DNA of 8,156 nucleotides, from NCBI GenBank assembly GCA_002409785.1, contig DHOX01000060.1, positions 101,792 through 109,947 of the forward strand. Direction: 5' to 3'. Shown here piece by piece: positions 1 to 6,276 of the stretch (the first letter of the stretch is position 1; each line of letters opens with the position of its first letter). This DNA is from Prevotella sp. UBA5379 (lineage in GTDB: Bacteria > Bacteroidota > Bacteroidia > Bacteroidales > Bacteroidaceae). Under the pieces are notes generated by a model. It searched no databases, was not told the origin of the DNA, and worked only from the letters and a program-made list of their open reading frames with translations. The position numbers and the translations under genes are program-made.

Positions 1-833
1 CCCAGTCCCTCGACTTCATTCTTGACCGCATGGGAGTGTATGATGTCCATGATTACGGCCAGTCCCGCCTGATGAGCCGCGTCTATCAGCGCCTTCAACT
101 CCTCAGGTGTGCCGAAGCGCGAACTGGGAGCAAAGAAACTGCTCACATGGTATCCGAAACTCCCGTAGTAAGGATGTTCCTGAATGGCCATGATCTGAAG
201 GCAGTTATAACCATCCTTGATGATTCTCGGAAGGACATTATCCTTGAATTCCGTATAGGTGCCCACCTTTTCTGCATCCTGGGACATCCCTATATGACAT
301 TCATAGATCAACAAAGGAGAAGTTGTAGGTATGAATTTTTTCTTCTTCCACACATAGCGGCGCGGATGCCATACCTGTGCGGAAAATATTTTTGTCTGGT
401 CGTCCTGGACGACCCGTTGTGCCCAGGCGGGGATCCGCTCTCCTTCCCCTCCGTCCCAGTACACATGCATCTTATACAACTGGCCATGGCTGACGGCATT
501 CTCAGGAAGATGAAGTTCCCAGTTTCCGGTTCCCTCAAGACGGGTGCAGCGATAAGCATCCGTCTCCTTCCATCCATTGAAATCGCCCACCAGGCAGATG
601 CCCGTTGCATGAGGAGCCCACTCACGGAACACCCAGCCGTCAGCAGACTTATGGAGTCCATAATAGTCATAACCGTCAGCAAAGTCGCGGAGCGACATCC
701 GGCCGTCCTGCGTCAACTGGTTCAGTTTCCATACCGCATGATCGTGTCTTCCACTGATCGCGCCGGCATAAGGTTCCAGATATGGATCATTCTTTATAAT
801 TCCCATTTCAGGTTTCTCCGTTTTATTTATCAT
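1..833 (-). CDS. glgB: 1,4-alpha-glucan branching enzyme, GH13_8 (eukaryote-like) type; N-terminal 277 residues, 3' end cut off by the window edge
   Basis: The enzyme cuts an alpha-1,4-glucan chain and rejoins the piece through an alpha-1,6 bond, making branches in cytoplasmic glycogen. Seen here: an N-terminal segment with IKNDPYLEPY (residues 13-22), a CBM48-like beta-sandwich with EWAP and VGDFNGW (about 65-155), then the start of the GH13 barrel. The barrel has YECHIGMS (177-184), the EHPYYGSFGYHV stretch (219-230), FFAPSSRFGTPEELK (233-247) and conserved region I as DIIHSHA (263-269). The HPYYGSFGYH and IHSHA wording is that of eukaryotic and plant branching enzymes and their Bacteroidales relatives, not of E. 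coli GlgB. Family members are about 670 residues, so roughly 40% is visible and the catalytic Asp/Glu/Asp residues lie outside. No stop occurs between 833 and the edge. ATG 833 is the longest start; ATG 806 is an alternative with GGAGA about 8 bases upstream. The gene follows the MORN gene by 48 bp with no promoter box seen between, so co-transcription is possible. Confidence 0.95.
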   Translation of the reverse strand, partial: MINKTEKPEMGIIKNDPYLEPYAGAISGRHDHAVWKLNQLTQDGRMSLRDFADGYDYYGLHKSADGWVFREWAPHATGICLVGDFNGWKETDAYRCTRLEGTGNWELHLPENAVSHGQLYKMHVYWDGGEGERIPAWAQRVVQDDQTKIFSAQVWHPRRYVWKKKKFIPTTSPLLIYECHIGMSQDAEKVGTYTEFKDNVLPRIIKDGYNCLQIMAIQEHPYYGSFGYHVSSFFAPSSRFGTPEELKALIDAAHQAGLAVIMDIIHSHAVKNEVEGL

Positions 834-881
834 GATGATTGATTAATTAAGATAATCACATAAAACATTAGTCATGACAGA
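834..881. other. MORN-glgB spacer with no recognisable promoter or terminator
   Basis: This 48-bp AT-rich gap holds two short palindromes, TTAATTAA (843-850) and GTCATGAC (871-878). No TAnnTTTG box and no hairpin with a T-run is seen on the minus strand. It is consistent with read-through from the MORN promoter into glgB, although absence of a consensus box does not prove this. Confidence 0.4.
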
Positions 882-1997
882 TCAGTTTTCCTTCACCCCA
901 TGATGATAGGTTCCCTGAGCCGTTATCTGACCATTACTATTTTTTTCCACGTATTTGCCGTCCTTTTGTCCATTGACATAATTACCTTCAAAGCGTGTTC
1001 CATCCTTGTTTACCTCCACAGCCGGTCCATTGGGCTGGCCATCCTTATACACCCCTCTGAAAGTATTACCATTGGCATAGTGGATGAAGACCTCTCCATC
1101 CACCTTGCCCTTGCTGAACTGGCCCTCAAACACATCCTTGTTTTTCTTAATCAGTTTGCCGGTCCCGTCCTGGACATCATTTTTCCACTGGCCCGTATAC
1201 AGGTCACCATTGTTCCACCGCATGGTACCCTGTCCATCCTTCATTCCTTCCTTGAACTGGCCGGTGTACTGGTCACCATCTGAATAGGTGAAGATGCCCT
1301 GTCCGGTCCGTTCGCCCTGTACATAATCTCCCTCGTAGCGATCACCATTCTGAAACTTATATACCCCTTTGCCGTTCTGAATATCATTCTGCCAGTCTCC
1401 GGTATACACGTCACCGTCGGAATATTTATAGGTTCCCTTTCCGTTGCGCATGTTATCAGCCCACATCCCGTCATAGGTAGAGCCGTCGCCCCAGTTGAAG
1501 AACCCCTTGCCTTCCTTCTCGTCATTCTTCCATTGTCCGCGGTAGAACGCTACCGTAGAGAAGGTGTAGGTTCCCCTTCCCTGGCGCTGGTTATGAACCC
1601 AGTCACCATCGTAGCGGTCCCCATTATAGTAATACATGACACCGTGGCCCTGCTGGAAGTTCCGGAACCAGAGGCCGGCATATTTGTTATTATTGGCAAA
1701 ATAGAAAGTCCCCTTCCCATGCTGCTGGTCCTGGAACCATTGCCCCTCATATTTCTCACCATTGCTGAAGGTGTAGACGCCATACCCCTGGCGCCTGCCC
1801 TTGACATACTCCCCTTCATAGGAATCACCGTTCTTGTAGAGGGTGTTCCCTTTTCCATAAGGTTTCCCGCCTGACATCTCACCCTTATACATCCCCCCAT
1901 CACGGGTCGTACAAGAGCCTAATGTAATCTTCTGAGCACTGATTGCTAACGGAATAAGCACGAATAATAATGTCAGTATCTGAGTTTTAAAGTTCAT
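882..1997 (-). CDS. Exported MORN-repeat protein, 371 residues, function unknown
   Basis: The protein is almost entirely repeats. Residues 1-21 look like a type I signal peptide: a Lys at position 4, a hydrophobic core LLFVLIPLA, and probable cleavage around ISA/Q at 21. From residue 36 there are fourteen uninterrupted 23-residue units of the form (x)Y-x-G-x-(W/Y/F)-x5-6-G-x-G-x-(Y/F)-x-(Y/F)-x-(N/D)-G-(D/N), ending at 357, followed by a 14-residue half unit. Units 1-11 are canonical MORN. Units 12-14 lose the GxG core and resemble the looser MORN_2 type. No catalytic domain is present. In eukaryotes MORN arrays act as membrane-associated or dimerising scaffolds; bacterial roles are mostly unknown, so I assign none. 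The start was chosen at ATG 1997 rather than ATG 2018, because 2018 lies only 4 bp downstream of the promoter -7 box and 1997 places the signal peptide at the N-terminus. Cys29 follows LGS, but a Lys separates it from the hydrophobic core, so a lipoprotein is less likely. It has its own promoter downstream of tilS and precedes glgB by 48 bp. Confidence 0.9.
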   Translation of the reverse strand: MNFKTQILTLLFVLIPLAISAQKITLGSCTTRDGGMYKGEMSGGKPYGKGNTLYKNGDSYEGEYVKGRRQGYGVYTFSNGEKYEGQWFQDQQHGKGTFYFANNNKYAGLWFRNFQQGHGVMYYYNGDRYDGDWVHNQRQGRGTYTFSTVAFYRGQWKNDEKEGKGFFNWGDGSTYDGMWADNMRNGKGTYKYSDGDVYTGDWQNDIQNGKGVYKFQNGDRYEGDYVQGERTGQGIFTYSDGDQYTGQFKEGMKDGQGTMRWNNGDLYTGQWKNDVQDGTGKLIKKNKDVFEGQFSKGKVDGEVFIHYANGNTFRGVYKDGQPNGPAVEVNKDGTRFEGNYVNGQKDGKYVEKNSNGQITAQGTYHHGVKEN

Positions 1998-2021
1998 GGG
2001 GAAATGCTTTGATAACATCTA

Positions 2022-2053
2022 CAAAGATAGTTAATTCCCATCTAACTACCAAA
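2022..2053 (-). promoter_or_regulatory. Bacteroides-type promoter for the MORN gene
   Basis: On the minus strand a -33 box TTTG (2053-2050) is followed after exactly 20 bases by a -7 box TATCTTTG (2029-2022). This fits the Bacteroidota consensus TTTG-N19-21-TAnnTTTG at every defined position. Transcription should start a few bases downstream, near 2015-2019, which favours translation from ATG 1997 with a leader of about 20 bases. Confidence 0.82.
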
Positions 2054-2061
2054 TTATTTGG
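2049..2061. promoter_or_regulatory. 13-bp perfect palindrome overlapping the -33 box (possible operator)
   Basis: CCAAAT-T-ATTTGG is a 6+1+6 perfect inverted repeat whose one arm contains the TTTG of the MORN promoter -33 box. Its position would let a dimeric regulator compete with RNA polymerase, but AT-rich palindromes of this size also occur by chance and no second copy is seen in the window. Confidence 0.35.
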
Positions 2062-2083
2062 AAAAATTAAGGAAGAGGATCCC

Positions 2084-2101
2084 CCCGCGATTCAATCCGG
2101 G
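2084..2101 (-). other. Imperfect GC-rich hairpin after tilS
   Basis: Just after the tilS stop, the minus strand can fold CCCG-GAU-UGA-AUC-(G)-CGGG: four GC pairs, a one-base bulge and three inner pairs around a three-base loop. No uridine tract follows directly (the nearest T-run is about 20 bases further), so this is at best a weak terminator or an mRNA 3'-end structure for the upstream operon. Confidence 0.25.
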
Positions 2102-2107
2102 AACTTA

Positions 2108-3496
2108 TTAAAAATCTCCCTCGCGAGAAGGATCAATGCTGGTCACCACCAAAGCCTTGACCGTATGGGAATCTATCCGGAAACGGTTATCCGTACGTTT
2201 TCCGACCACCCAGAGGATCTTCCCGGCAGCATCCACCAGCACTAATTGCCGCTGCTTCTCAAAAAGATTGCATTTTAGATCCGTCAGGAAGTCACTTACC
2301 AGCCGGCTCCCCTGCATTCCGAAAGGGACAAACCGGTCACCGGGATGATAAAGGCGGAGCGTCAAGGGGAATTCAACCTTCCCGGCATCCAGTGTGGCGG
2401 CATCACTGTCCTTGGATATTACAGGCCGGGCATAAGCGATCCGCAGTCTCCGGTCCGCCAGCACATAAGTCCCCGGCTCAGGGATCCGCAGGTCCTTCAG
2501 GGGTTGTCCAGGCAGGGGCTGGATCACGATCTTACCTCTGTCCAGTAAGAGCTCATGGGTTTTCGAGCGCCACACCTTCCCGGACTTGTCCAAGGATTCA
2601 TAGATCTCCTCGGCCTGGAAGCCGCTGAAGCCATAAAGGTAAATCATCGTGTAGAGCAGCAACTCAGGAGAAGGGAATGCCAGGATGCTCTGTACGGTGA
2701 TCACGGCAGAGGCATCCTTGATCGTCTCATCCCCCATCTCCTGGGGCAGATAGAGTTCGATGCCTGACTTCAAGGAGATATAATTGTTGATATAATGTTC
2801 CAGCGCATGCACGGCCATTCCCGCATACCGGGCCGTCCTGGCCACGTTCTCCTTAACGGCAGGATTGATCTTTTCCAGCGCAGGGATAATATCCAGGCGC
2901 ATCCGGTTACGGGTTACGTCATCAATGAGGTTCGTGCTGTCGATGACAAAGTCCTGGCCGATGGAGCTGAGGTACTGCTCGATGTCAGAACGGCTCACGC
3001 CAAGGAGAGGACGGATCAGATAGCCCTGTTGTGGAAGAATGCCTTCCAGGCCCTTCAGTCCCGTTCCTCGCAGGAGGTTCATCAGCACCGTCTCCACGGA
3101 ATCATCCTGGTGGTGAGCGACGCAGATGCCCGCAGCTCCGATGGCCTGTCTCAGTTTTTCAAAATACGGATAGCGGAGTTCGCGGGCGGCCATCTCGATG
3201 CTCACCCTGTGCAGGGCAGCATAAGTACGGGTATCAAAATGCGTCACGTGAAAGGGGACATGAAAGGACTGACAAAGGTGGCGGCAAAAGGCCTCATCCC
3301 TGTCCGACTCGTCACCCCGGAGGCGGAAATTACAATGTACCGCCTCGATCTGATAGTCCAGATCTGCCAGCACCCTCAGCAAAGCGACACTGTCCGGTCC
3401 TCCGGACAGAGCCACAAGGTATAACCGCCCTTTCTCCATCAAATGCTGATGAGCAATAAAACGGGCAATGCTCTTATCAAACTCCCTGCGATCCAA
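2108..3496 (-). CDS. tilS: tRNA(Ile)-lysidine synthase
   Basis: TilS attaches lysine to C34 of the tRNA-Ile CAU anticodon using ATP, changing its identity from Met to Ile so that AUA codons are read. From the proposed TTG start it is 462 residues, normal for the long form. The N-terminal PP-loop ATPase has SGGPDS (31-36), HCNFRLRGDESDRDE (54-68), IEMAARELRY (100-109) and AHHQDDSVET (127-136), followed by LMNLLRGTGLKG. The C-terminal domain has HPGDRFVPFGM (384-394) and LWVVGKRTDNRF (428-439). Start choice: the first in-frame ATG (3439) would cut off the helix FDKSIARFIAHQHL that normally precedes the PP-loop strand. TTG 3496 keeps it and lies 7 bases after AGGAGG. The open frame continues upstream to 3751 but there it only shadows kdsB. 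The gap to the kdsB stop is 2 bases, indicating translational coupling. Essential in most bacteria. Confidence 0.95.
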   Translation of the reverse strand: MDRREFDKSIARFIAHQHLMEKGRLYLVALSGGPDSVALLRVLADLDYQIEAVHCNFRLRGDESDRDEAFCRHLCQSFHVPFHVTHFDTRTYAALHRVSIEMAARELRYPYFEKLRQAIGAAGICVAHHQDDSVETVLMNLLRGTGLKGLEGILPQQGYLIRPLLGVSRSDIEQYLSSIGQDFVIDSTNLIDDVTRNRMRLDIIPALEKINPAVKENVARTARYAGMAVHALEHYINNYISLKSGIELYLPQEMGDETIKDASAVITVQSILAFPSPELLLYTMIYLYGFSGFQAEEIYESLDKSGKVWRSKTHELLLDRGKIVIQPLPGQPLKDLRIPEPGTYVLADRRLRIAYARPVISKDSDAATLDAGKVEFPLTLRLYHPGDRFVPFGMQGSRLVSDFLTDLKCNLFEKQRQLVLVDAAGKILWVVGKRTDNRFRIDSHTVKALVVTSIDPSREGDF

Positions 3497-3498
3497 TA

Positions 3499-4254
3499 TC
3501 AGTCCTCCTGTAAACCCTGTTCTCTCAAAAACCTCTCCGCCCTTTTCAGGTCTTCCGCCGTGTCTATTCCGACCGTATCCACCTCCGTCATTCCGACCTT
3601 GATATGATAGCCGTTTTCCAGCCACCGGAGTTGTTCCAGGCTCTCCGCCTTTTCCAGTCGTCCCTGTGGCAGCCGCGTGATCTCCTTGAGGACCTGCCGC
3701 CGGTAGGCATAAATGCCCAGATGCTTCAAGAAAGGATAATCCTCCAGCCATTCAGTCCTCTTCTTATTCCGGATAAAAGGTATAACGCTGCGGGAAAAAT
3801 ACAAGGCAAAACCGTTACGGTCGAGGACGATCTTCGGAGAATTCGGATTCTCCACCGCATCCATGGAGGTGAACCGCTTCCCTAAGGTAGCGATCTCCGT
3901 GGCCGGGTCATCAAAGCACCGGCAGACCGCTTCGATCTGACTCTGCCGGATAAAAGGCTCATCCCCCTGGATGTTGACGATCACCTCCCAGTCGCCGCCG
4001 ATCTTTTCCATCGCCTCCTCCACGCGATCCGTGCCCGTCTGGTGGTCCGCCCTTGTCATGACGACCTTTCCGCCGAAGGCCTGGACGGCCTGGCTGATGA
4101 GGATATTGTCCGTAGCCACATAGACACACGGCAATGATTTTGCCACCTGCTCATAGACCCGCTGGATAACGGTCTTGCCCCCCAGGACGGCCAGGGGTTT
4201 ACCCGGAAAACGGGTAGAGGCATACCGTGCCGGAATAATTCCTAAAAATTTCAT
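3499..4254 (-). CDS. kdsB: 3-deoxy-manno-octulosonate cytidylyltransferase (CMP-Kdo synthetase)
   Basis: This cytoplasmic enzyme activates Kdo with CTP to give CMP-Kdo, the donor for the first sugar added to lipid A in the LPS inner core. Motifs (numbered from ATG 4257, one residue longer than the annotated start): the nucleotide-binding signature IPARYASTRFPGKPL (8-22), HQTGTDR (72-78), the metal-binding NIQGDEP (95-101), YFSRSVIPF (153-161), HLGIYAYR (179-186), AESLEQLR (204-211) and VDTVGIDTAEDL (226-237). About 251 residues, the usual family length, and intact. Two adjacent ATGs occur (4257 and 4254); the second is chosen because relatives begin MKF-x-x-IIPARY. The nearest alternative families, other small cytidylyltransferases such as NeuA, do not carry this combination. 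About 40 bp separates it from the methyltransferase upstream and 2 bp from tilS, so it is probably an inner gene of one operon. Its presence implies a Gram-negative outer membrane with Kdo-containing LPS. Confidence 0.96.
   Translation of the reverse strand: MKFLGIIPARYASTRFPGKPLAVLGGKTVIQRVYEQVAKSLPCVYVATDNILISQAVQAFGGKVVMTRADHQTGTDRVEEAMEKIGGDWEVIVNIQGDEPFIRQSQIEAVCRCFDDPATEIATLGKRFTSMDAVENPNSPKIVLDRNGFALYFSRSVIPFIRNKKRTEWLEDYPFLKHLGIYAYRRQVLKEITRLPQGRLEKAESLEQLRWLENGYHIKVGMTEVDTVGIDTAEDLKRAERFLREQGLQED
3504..3509 (-). promoter_or_regulatory. Strong Shine-Dalgarno AGGAGG that decides the tilS start
   Basis: AGGAGG lies inside the last codons of kdsB (encoding part of Gln-Glu-Asp), 7 bases before TTG 3496. 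None of the other genes in the window has a comparable site at its start, so it is notable here and is the main support for the non-ATG start of tilS. It could be coincidental, because Bacteroidota rely little on Shine-Dalgarno pairing. Confidence 0.5.
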
Positions 4255-4295
4255 CATCTGTTTAGTGACTTAAATGCTCCATGATCATCGTCCGG

Positions 4296-5483
4296 TTATT
4301 CCACATACAGGACAAATCCTTTCAGGTACTCGCCTTCAGGATGATAGATATTGATAGGATGGTCAGCCGGCTGATGCAACTGGTGCAGGATGCGGACACG
4401 GCGGTGTGCCTGCGCTGCCGCCGTGAACACAGCGGCCCGGAACTGGTCCTTGTTCACGGCCTGTGAACAACTGAAAGTAAAGAGGATCCCGCCCGGTTCT
4501 ATCCGCTGAAATCCTTTGAGATTTAACCGGATATATCCTTTGAGGGCATTGTGCAGCGCCGAGCGGTGCTTGGCAAATGCCGGGGGATCAAGGATGATGA
4601 GGTCATACTTTTCATCATGCCCTTCCAGAAATTTAAAGGCATCTTCATTGAAGGCCTCATGCCGCTGGTCACCCGGGAAATTCATTTCAACATTCGACCT
4701 GGCCAACTCGATAGCCTTGGCCGAGCTGTCCACGGAGTGGACGAGTTTAGCCCCGCCCCTCATGGCATAGACGGAAAAGCCTCCGGTGTAGCAGAACATA
4801 TTCAGGACGGACCGTCCACGGGAATATTTCTCCAGCAAGGAACGGTTATCCCGCTGGTCGATGAAGAAACCGGTCTTCTGGCCCTTCAGCCAGTCGATAT
4901 GAAACTTCAGGCCATTTTCTATGGCTACATTATCTGCATTGCCGCCGGAGAGGAATCCGCTCTCCTCTTCATACTTGTCACGCAAGGGCAGCGTAGCCTC
5001 ACTCTTGTAAAAGACGTTCTCAATGCGGGAGCCCATCACCTCGAGTAAGATCCTGCAAATCGTCTTCCGGCAACGGTGCATGCCCACCGAATGAGCCTGC
5101 ATCACTGCCGTCTTGCCATAGCAGTCGATAATCAGTCCGGGCAGGTTGTCGCCCTCGCCGTGAACGAGACGGAACGTGTTCCCCCGGGGATTGTCGGCGA
5201 TGCCGATGGCTACCCGCATCTTCAAGGCGGATTCAAGCCTTGAGCGCCAGAATTCATCATCTATCGGACGGTCTTCAAAACGGAGGACACGGACGGCGAT
5301 ACTCCCCGACTGATAATGTCCCAGGGCGATGAAAGTGCCCTCGCTGGTGACCACTCTTACGACATCCCCCTCCTCAATGCCTGCATCCTTATGACTGATT
5401 GCTCCTGAAAATATCCACGGGTGAAAGCGCTTCAGACTCTCATCCTTACCTTTTTTCAGATATACTTGCTTATACTCTTCCAT
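4296..5483 (-). CDS. rlmI: RlmI-like class I SAM-dependent 23S rRNA (cytosine-C5) methyltransferase
   Basis: Members of this family place a methyl group on C5 of a 23S rRNA cytosine (C1962 in E. coli) using S-adenosylmethionine. The 395 residues match the family length. Residues 1-75 form a PUA-like RNA-binding domain (KKGKDESLKRFHPWIFSGAI, 10-29; GDVVRV, 39-44). An EEHEE-type linker domain follows to about 190. The Rossmann methyltransferase has GQKTGFFIDQRDNR (201-214), the SAM-binding LNMFCYTGGFSVYA (227-240) with the acidic residue of VDSS (251-254), motif IV LDPPAF (298-303) and FTFSCSQ (335-341), which contains the candidate catalytic Cys. The C-terminus ends with the typical HPEGEYLKGFVLYVE. 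The ATG follows the exonuclease stop after a single base (TGA-T-ATG), so the two are translationally coupled. The rRNA target is inferred from the family; RlmK-like or related specificities cannot be excluded. Confidence 0.9.
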   Translation of the reverse strand: MEEYKQVYLKKGKDESLKRFHPWIFSGAISHKDAGIEEGDVVRVVTSEGTFIALGHYQSGSIAVRVLRFEDRPIDDEFWRSRLESALKMRVAIGIADNPRGNTFRLVHGEGDNLPGLIIDCYGKTAVMQAHSVGMHRCRKTICRILLEVMGSRIENVFYKSEATLPLRDKYEEESGFLSGGNADNVAIENGLKFHIDWLKGQKTGFFIDQRDNRSLLEKYSRGRSVLNMFCYTGGFSVYAMRGGAKLVHSVDSSAKAIELARSNVEMNFPGDQRHEAFNEDAFKFLEGHDEKYDLIILDPPAFAKHRSALHNALKGYIRLNLKGFQRIEPGGILFTFSCSQAVNKDQFRAAVFTAAAQAHRRVRILHQLHQPADHPINIYHPEGEYLKGFVLYVE

Positions 5484-5484
5484 A

Positions 5485-6198
5485 TCAAATTTCTTTCGTC
5501 AAATGTACGGAGACAGAAGTTTCTCCCGCTGTTGATGCACTCGTCTGCTCCAACGTCACCGGGGAAACGGGAACGACCGGATCAGGGACCTTAACCAACT
5601 TATAATCATGTGTCTTCATCAGCCTTTCCATCTCCTCATACAGGTTGATGCAGGTCCACGCATCGGTAGCCGCATACATCTTCTGGGCATCTTTCAACTG
5701 ATCGGCGGCCCAGTTGGTAAGCCTTTGCGACTTGCTGATCTTCTGGTGAAAGATGTTGGCATAAAGTTTCTGAAGACTTTTGTCCTCTATGCCCAATTCC
5801 GGCGCAATATTCTGCAGATCGATGAAATAGCCAGGCTTAAACTTCTCCCTGCGCTGCAGACTCAAGATGTCATCATGCCAGGAAAGGCCGACCTTCGGGA
5901 CGCTGGTATCTTCCAGGAACCTGATAATTGCAGGAGTCATCCCCGTCATGTTCAGGCGGAAGAGGAAGCAGGTATCATGGGTTGAAACTTGCAAGAGAGA
6001 GACCTTATAGCTTTGTCCCTGCTTGAACACGGGTTTTGTCTCTGTATCAACTCCCAGAAGATCACTATCCAATAAATAATCGACGGCTGTATCAATATCA
6101 GCCTCAGTAAAGATAGTAATGATCCGTCCCGGGAAACTGACCTTCGGCAAAGTACCTATGGCATGTTTATCAAATTTACTATATATAATTTTCTTCAT
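5485..6198 (-). CDS. Single-domain DEDDy 3'-5' exonuclease (RNase D / WRN exonuclease superfamily)
   Basis: The fold and all three exonuclease motifs are present (numbered from ATG 6201): Exo I GVDTETKP with Asp52 and Glu54, Exo II KVGLSWHDDILSL with Asp111, and Exo III YAATDAW with Tyr176 and Asp180, the Y-x3-D spacing of the DEDDy class. These residues bind two metal ions for removing nucleotides from 3' ends. The protein is about 237 residues, much shorter than RNase D (about 370), and lacks HRDC domains. After residue 200 it ends in a Val/Pro/Thr/Ser-rich tail that looks disordered. Substrate (RNA or DNA) cannot be told from sequence; the neighbouring rRNA methyltransferase and tilS make RNA processing attractive but unproven. 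Two adjacent ATGs (6201, 6198) are possible; either would work, and 6198 gives the simple MKK start. It is the first gene of the leftward cluster, with a -7 box ending 16-19 bp before the start. Confidence 0.88.
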   Translation of the reverse strand: MKKIIYSKFDKHAIGTLPKVSFPGRIITIFTEADIDTAVDYLLDSDLLGVDTETKPVFKQGQSYKVSLLQVSTHDTCFLFRLNMTGMTPAIIRFLEDTSVPKVGLSWHDDILSLQRREKFKPGYFIDLQNIAPELGIEDKSLQKLYANIFHQKISKSQRLTNWAADQLKDAQKMYAATDAWTCINLYEEMERLMKTHDYKLVKVPDPVVPVSPVTLEQTSASTAGETSVSVHLTKEI

Positions 6199-6211
6199 CA
6201 TCGAATCTTAC

Positions 6212-6223
6212 AATTTGCAAATT
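6212..6223. promoter_or_regulatory. 12-bp perfect palindrome over the leftward -7 box
   Basis: AATTTGCAAATT is a perfect inverted repeat sharing six bases with the leftward -7 box TAAATTTG. It may be an operator for the divergent region or simply a by-product of AT-rich promoter sequence. No copy is seen at the other promoters in the window. Confidence 0.3.
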
Positions 6224-6225
6224 TA
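6218..6225 (-). promoter_or_regulatory. -7 box of the exonuclease-rlmI-kdsB-tilS operon
   Basis: On the minus strand TAAATTTG fits the Bacteroidota -7 consensus TAnnTTTG exactly and ends 16 bases before ATG 6201. No clean TTTG is found 19-21 bases upstream; the sequence at that position is GTTA (6248-6245). The promoter is therefore supported by one box and by its position at the head of a tightly spaced gene cluster. Confidence 0.55.
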
Positions 6226-6240
6226 GAAAAAAGTTATGAA

Positions 6241-6276
6241 TTTGTAACTGCCTTTAGAAGTTTTTCTTTATTTTTG
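6241..6276 (+). promoter_or_regulatory. Probable Bacteroides-type promoter for ftsK
   Basis: A -7 box TATTTTTG (6269-6276) matches TAnnTTTG and lies 29 bases before the ftsK ATG. The nearest upstream TTTG (6241-6244) is 24 bases away, a little longer than the usual 19-21 (up to about 23). The -7 box is the firmer part of the call. The two divergent -7 boxes are only about 43 bp apart, so polymerases on the two strands would probably interfere. Confidence 0.5.

Noticed and set aside
30..842. A 270-residue plus-strand open frame opposite glgB.
   Set aside because: The minus-strand frame encodes an unmistakable branching enzyme across the whole interval. The plus-strand translation has no recognisable family features.
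1241..1903. Open frames of 94 and 117 residues on the minus strand within the MORN gene, and opposite-strand frames at 900-1283 and 1533-1874.
   Set aside because: The 69-bp periodicity of the repeats keeps stops out of other frames over long stretches. The translations are repeat shadows without domain features, and the MORN frame explains the region fully.
2795..3459. Plus-strand open frames of 209 and 142 residues opposite tilS.
   Set aside because: They are antisense to well-conserved TilS motifs and show no domain or start signals.
3499..3751. An upstream extension of the tilS frame to ATG 3751.
   Set aside because: It lies entirely within kdsB, is Gly-rich and low-complexity, and is not part of any TilS family member. 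The kdsB frame is strongly supported.
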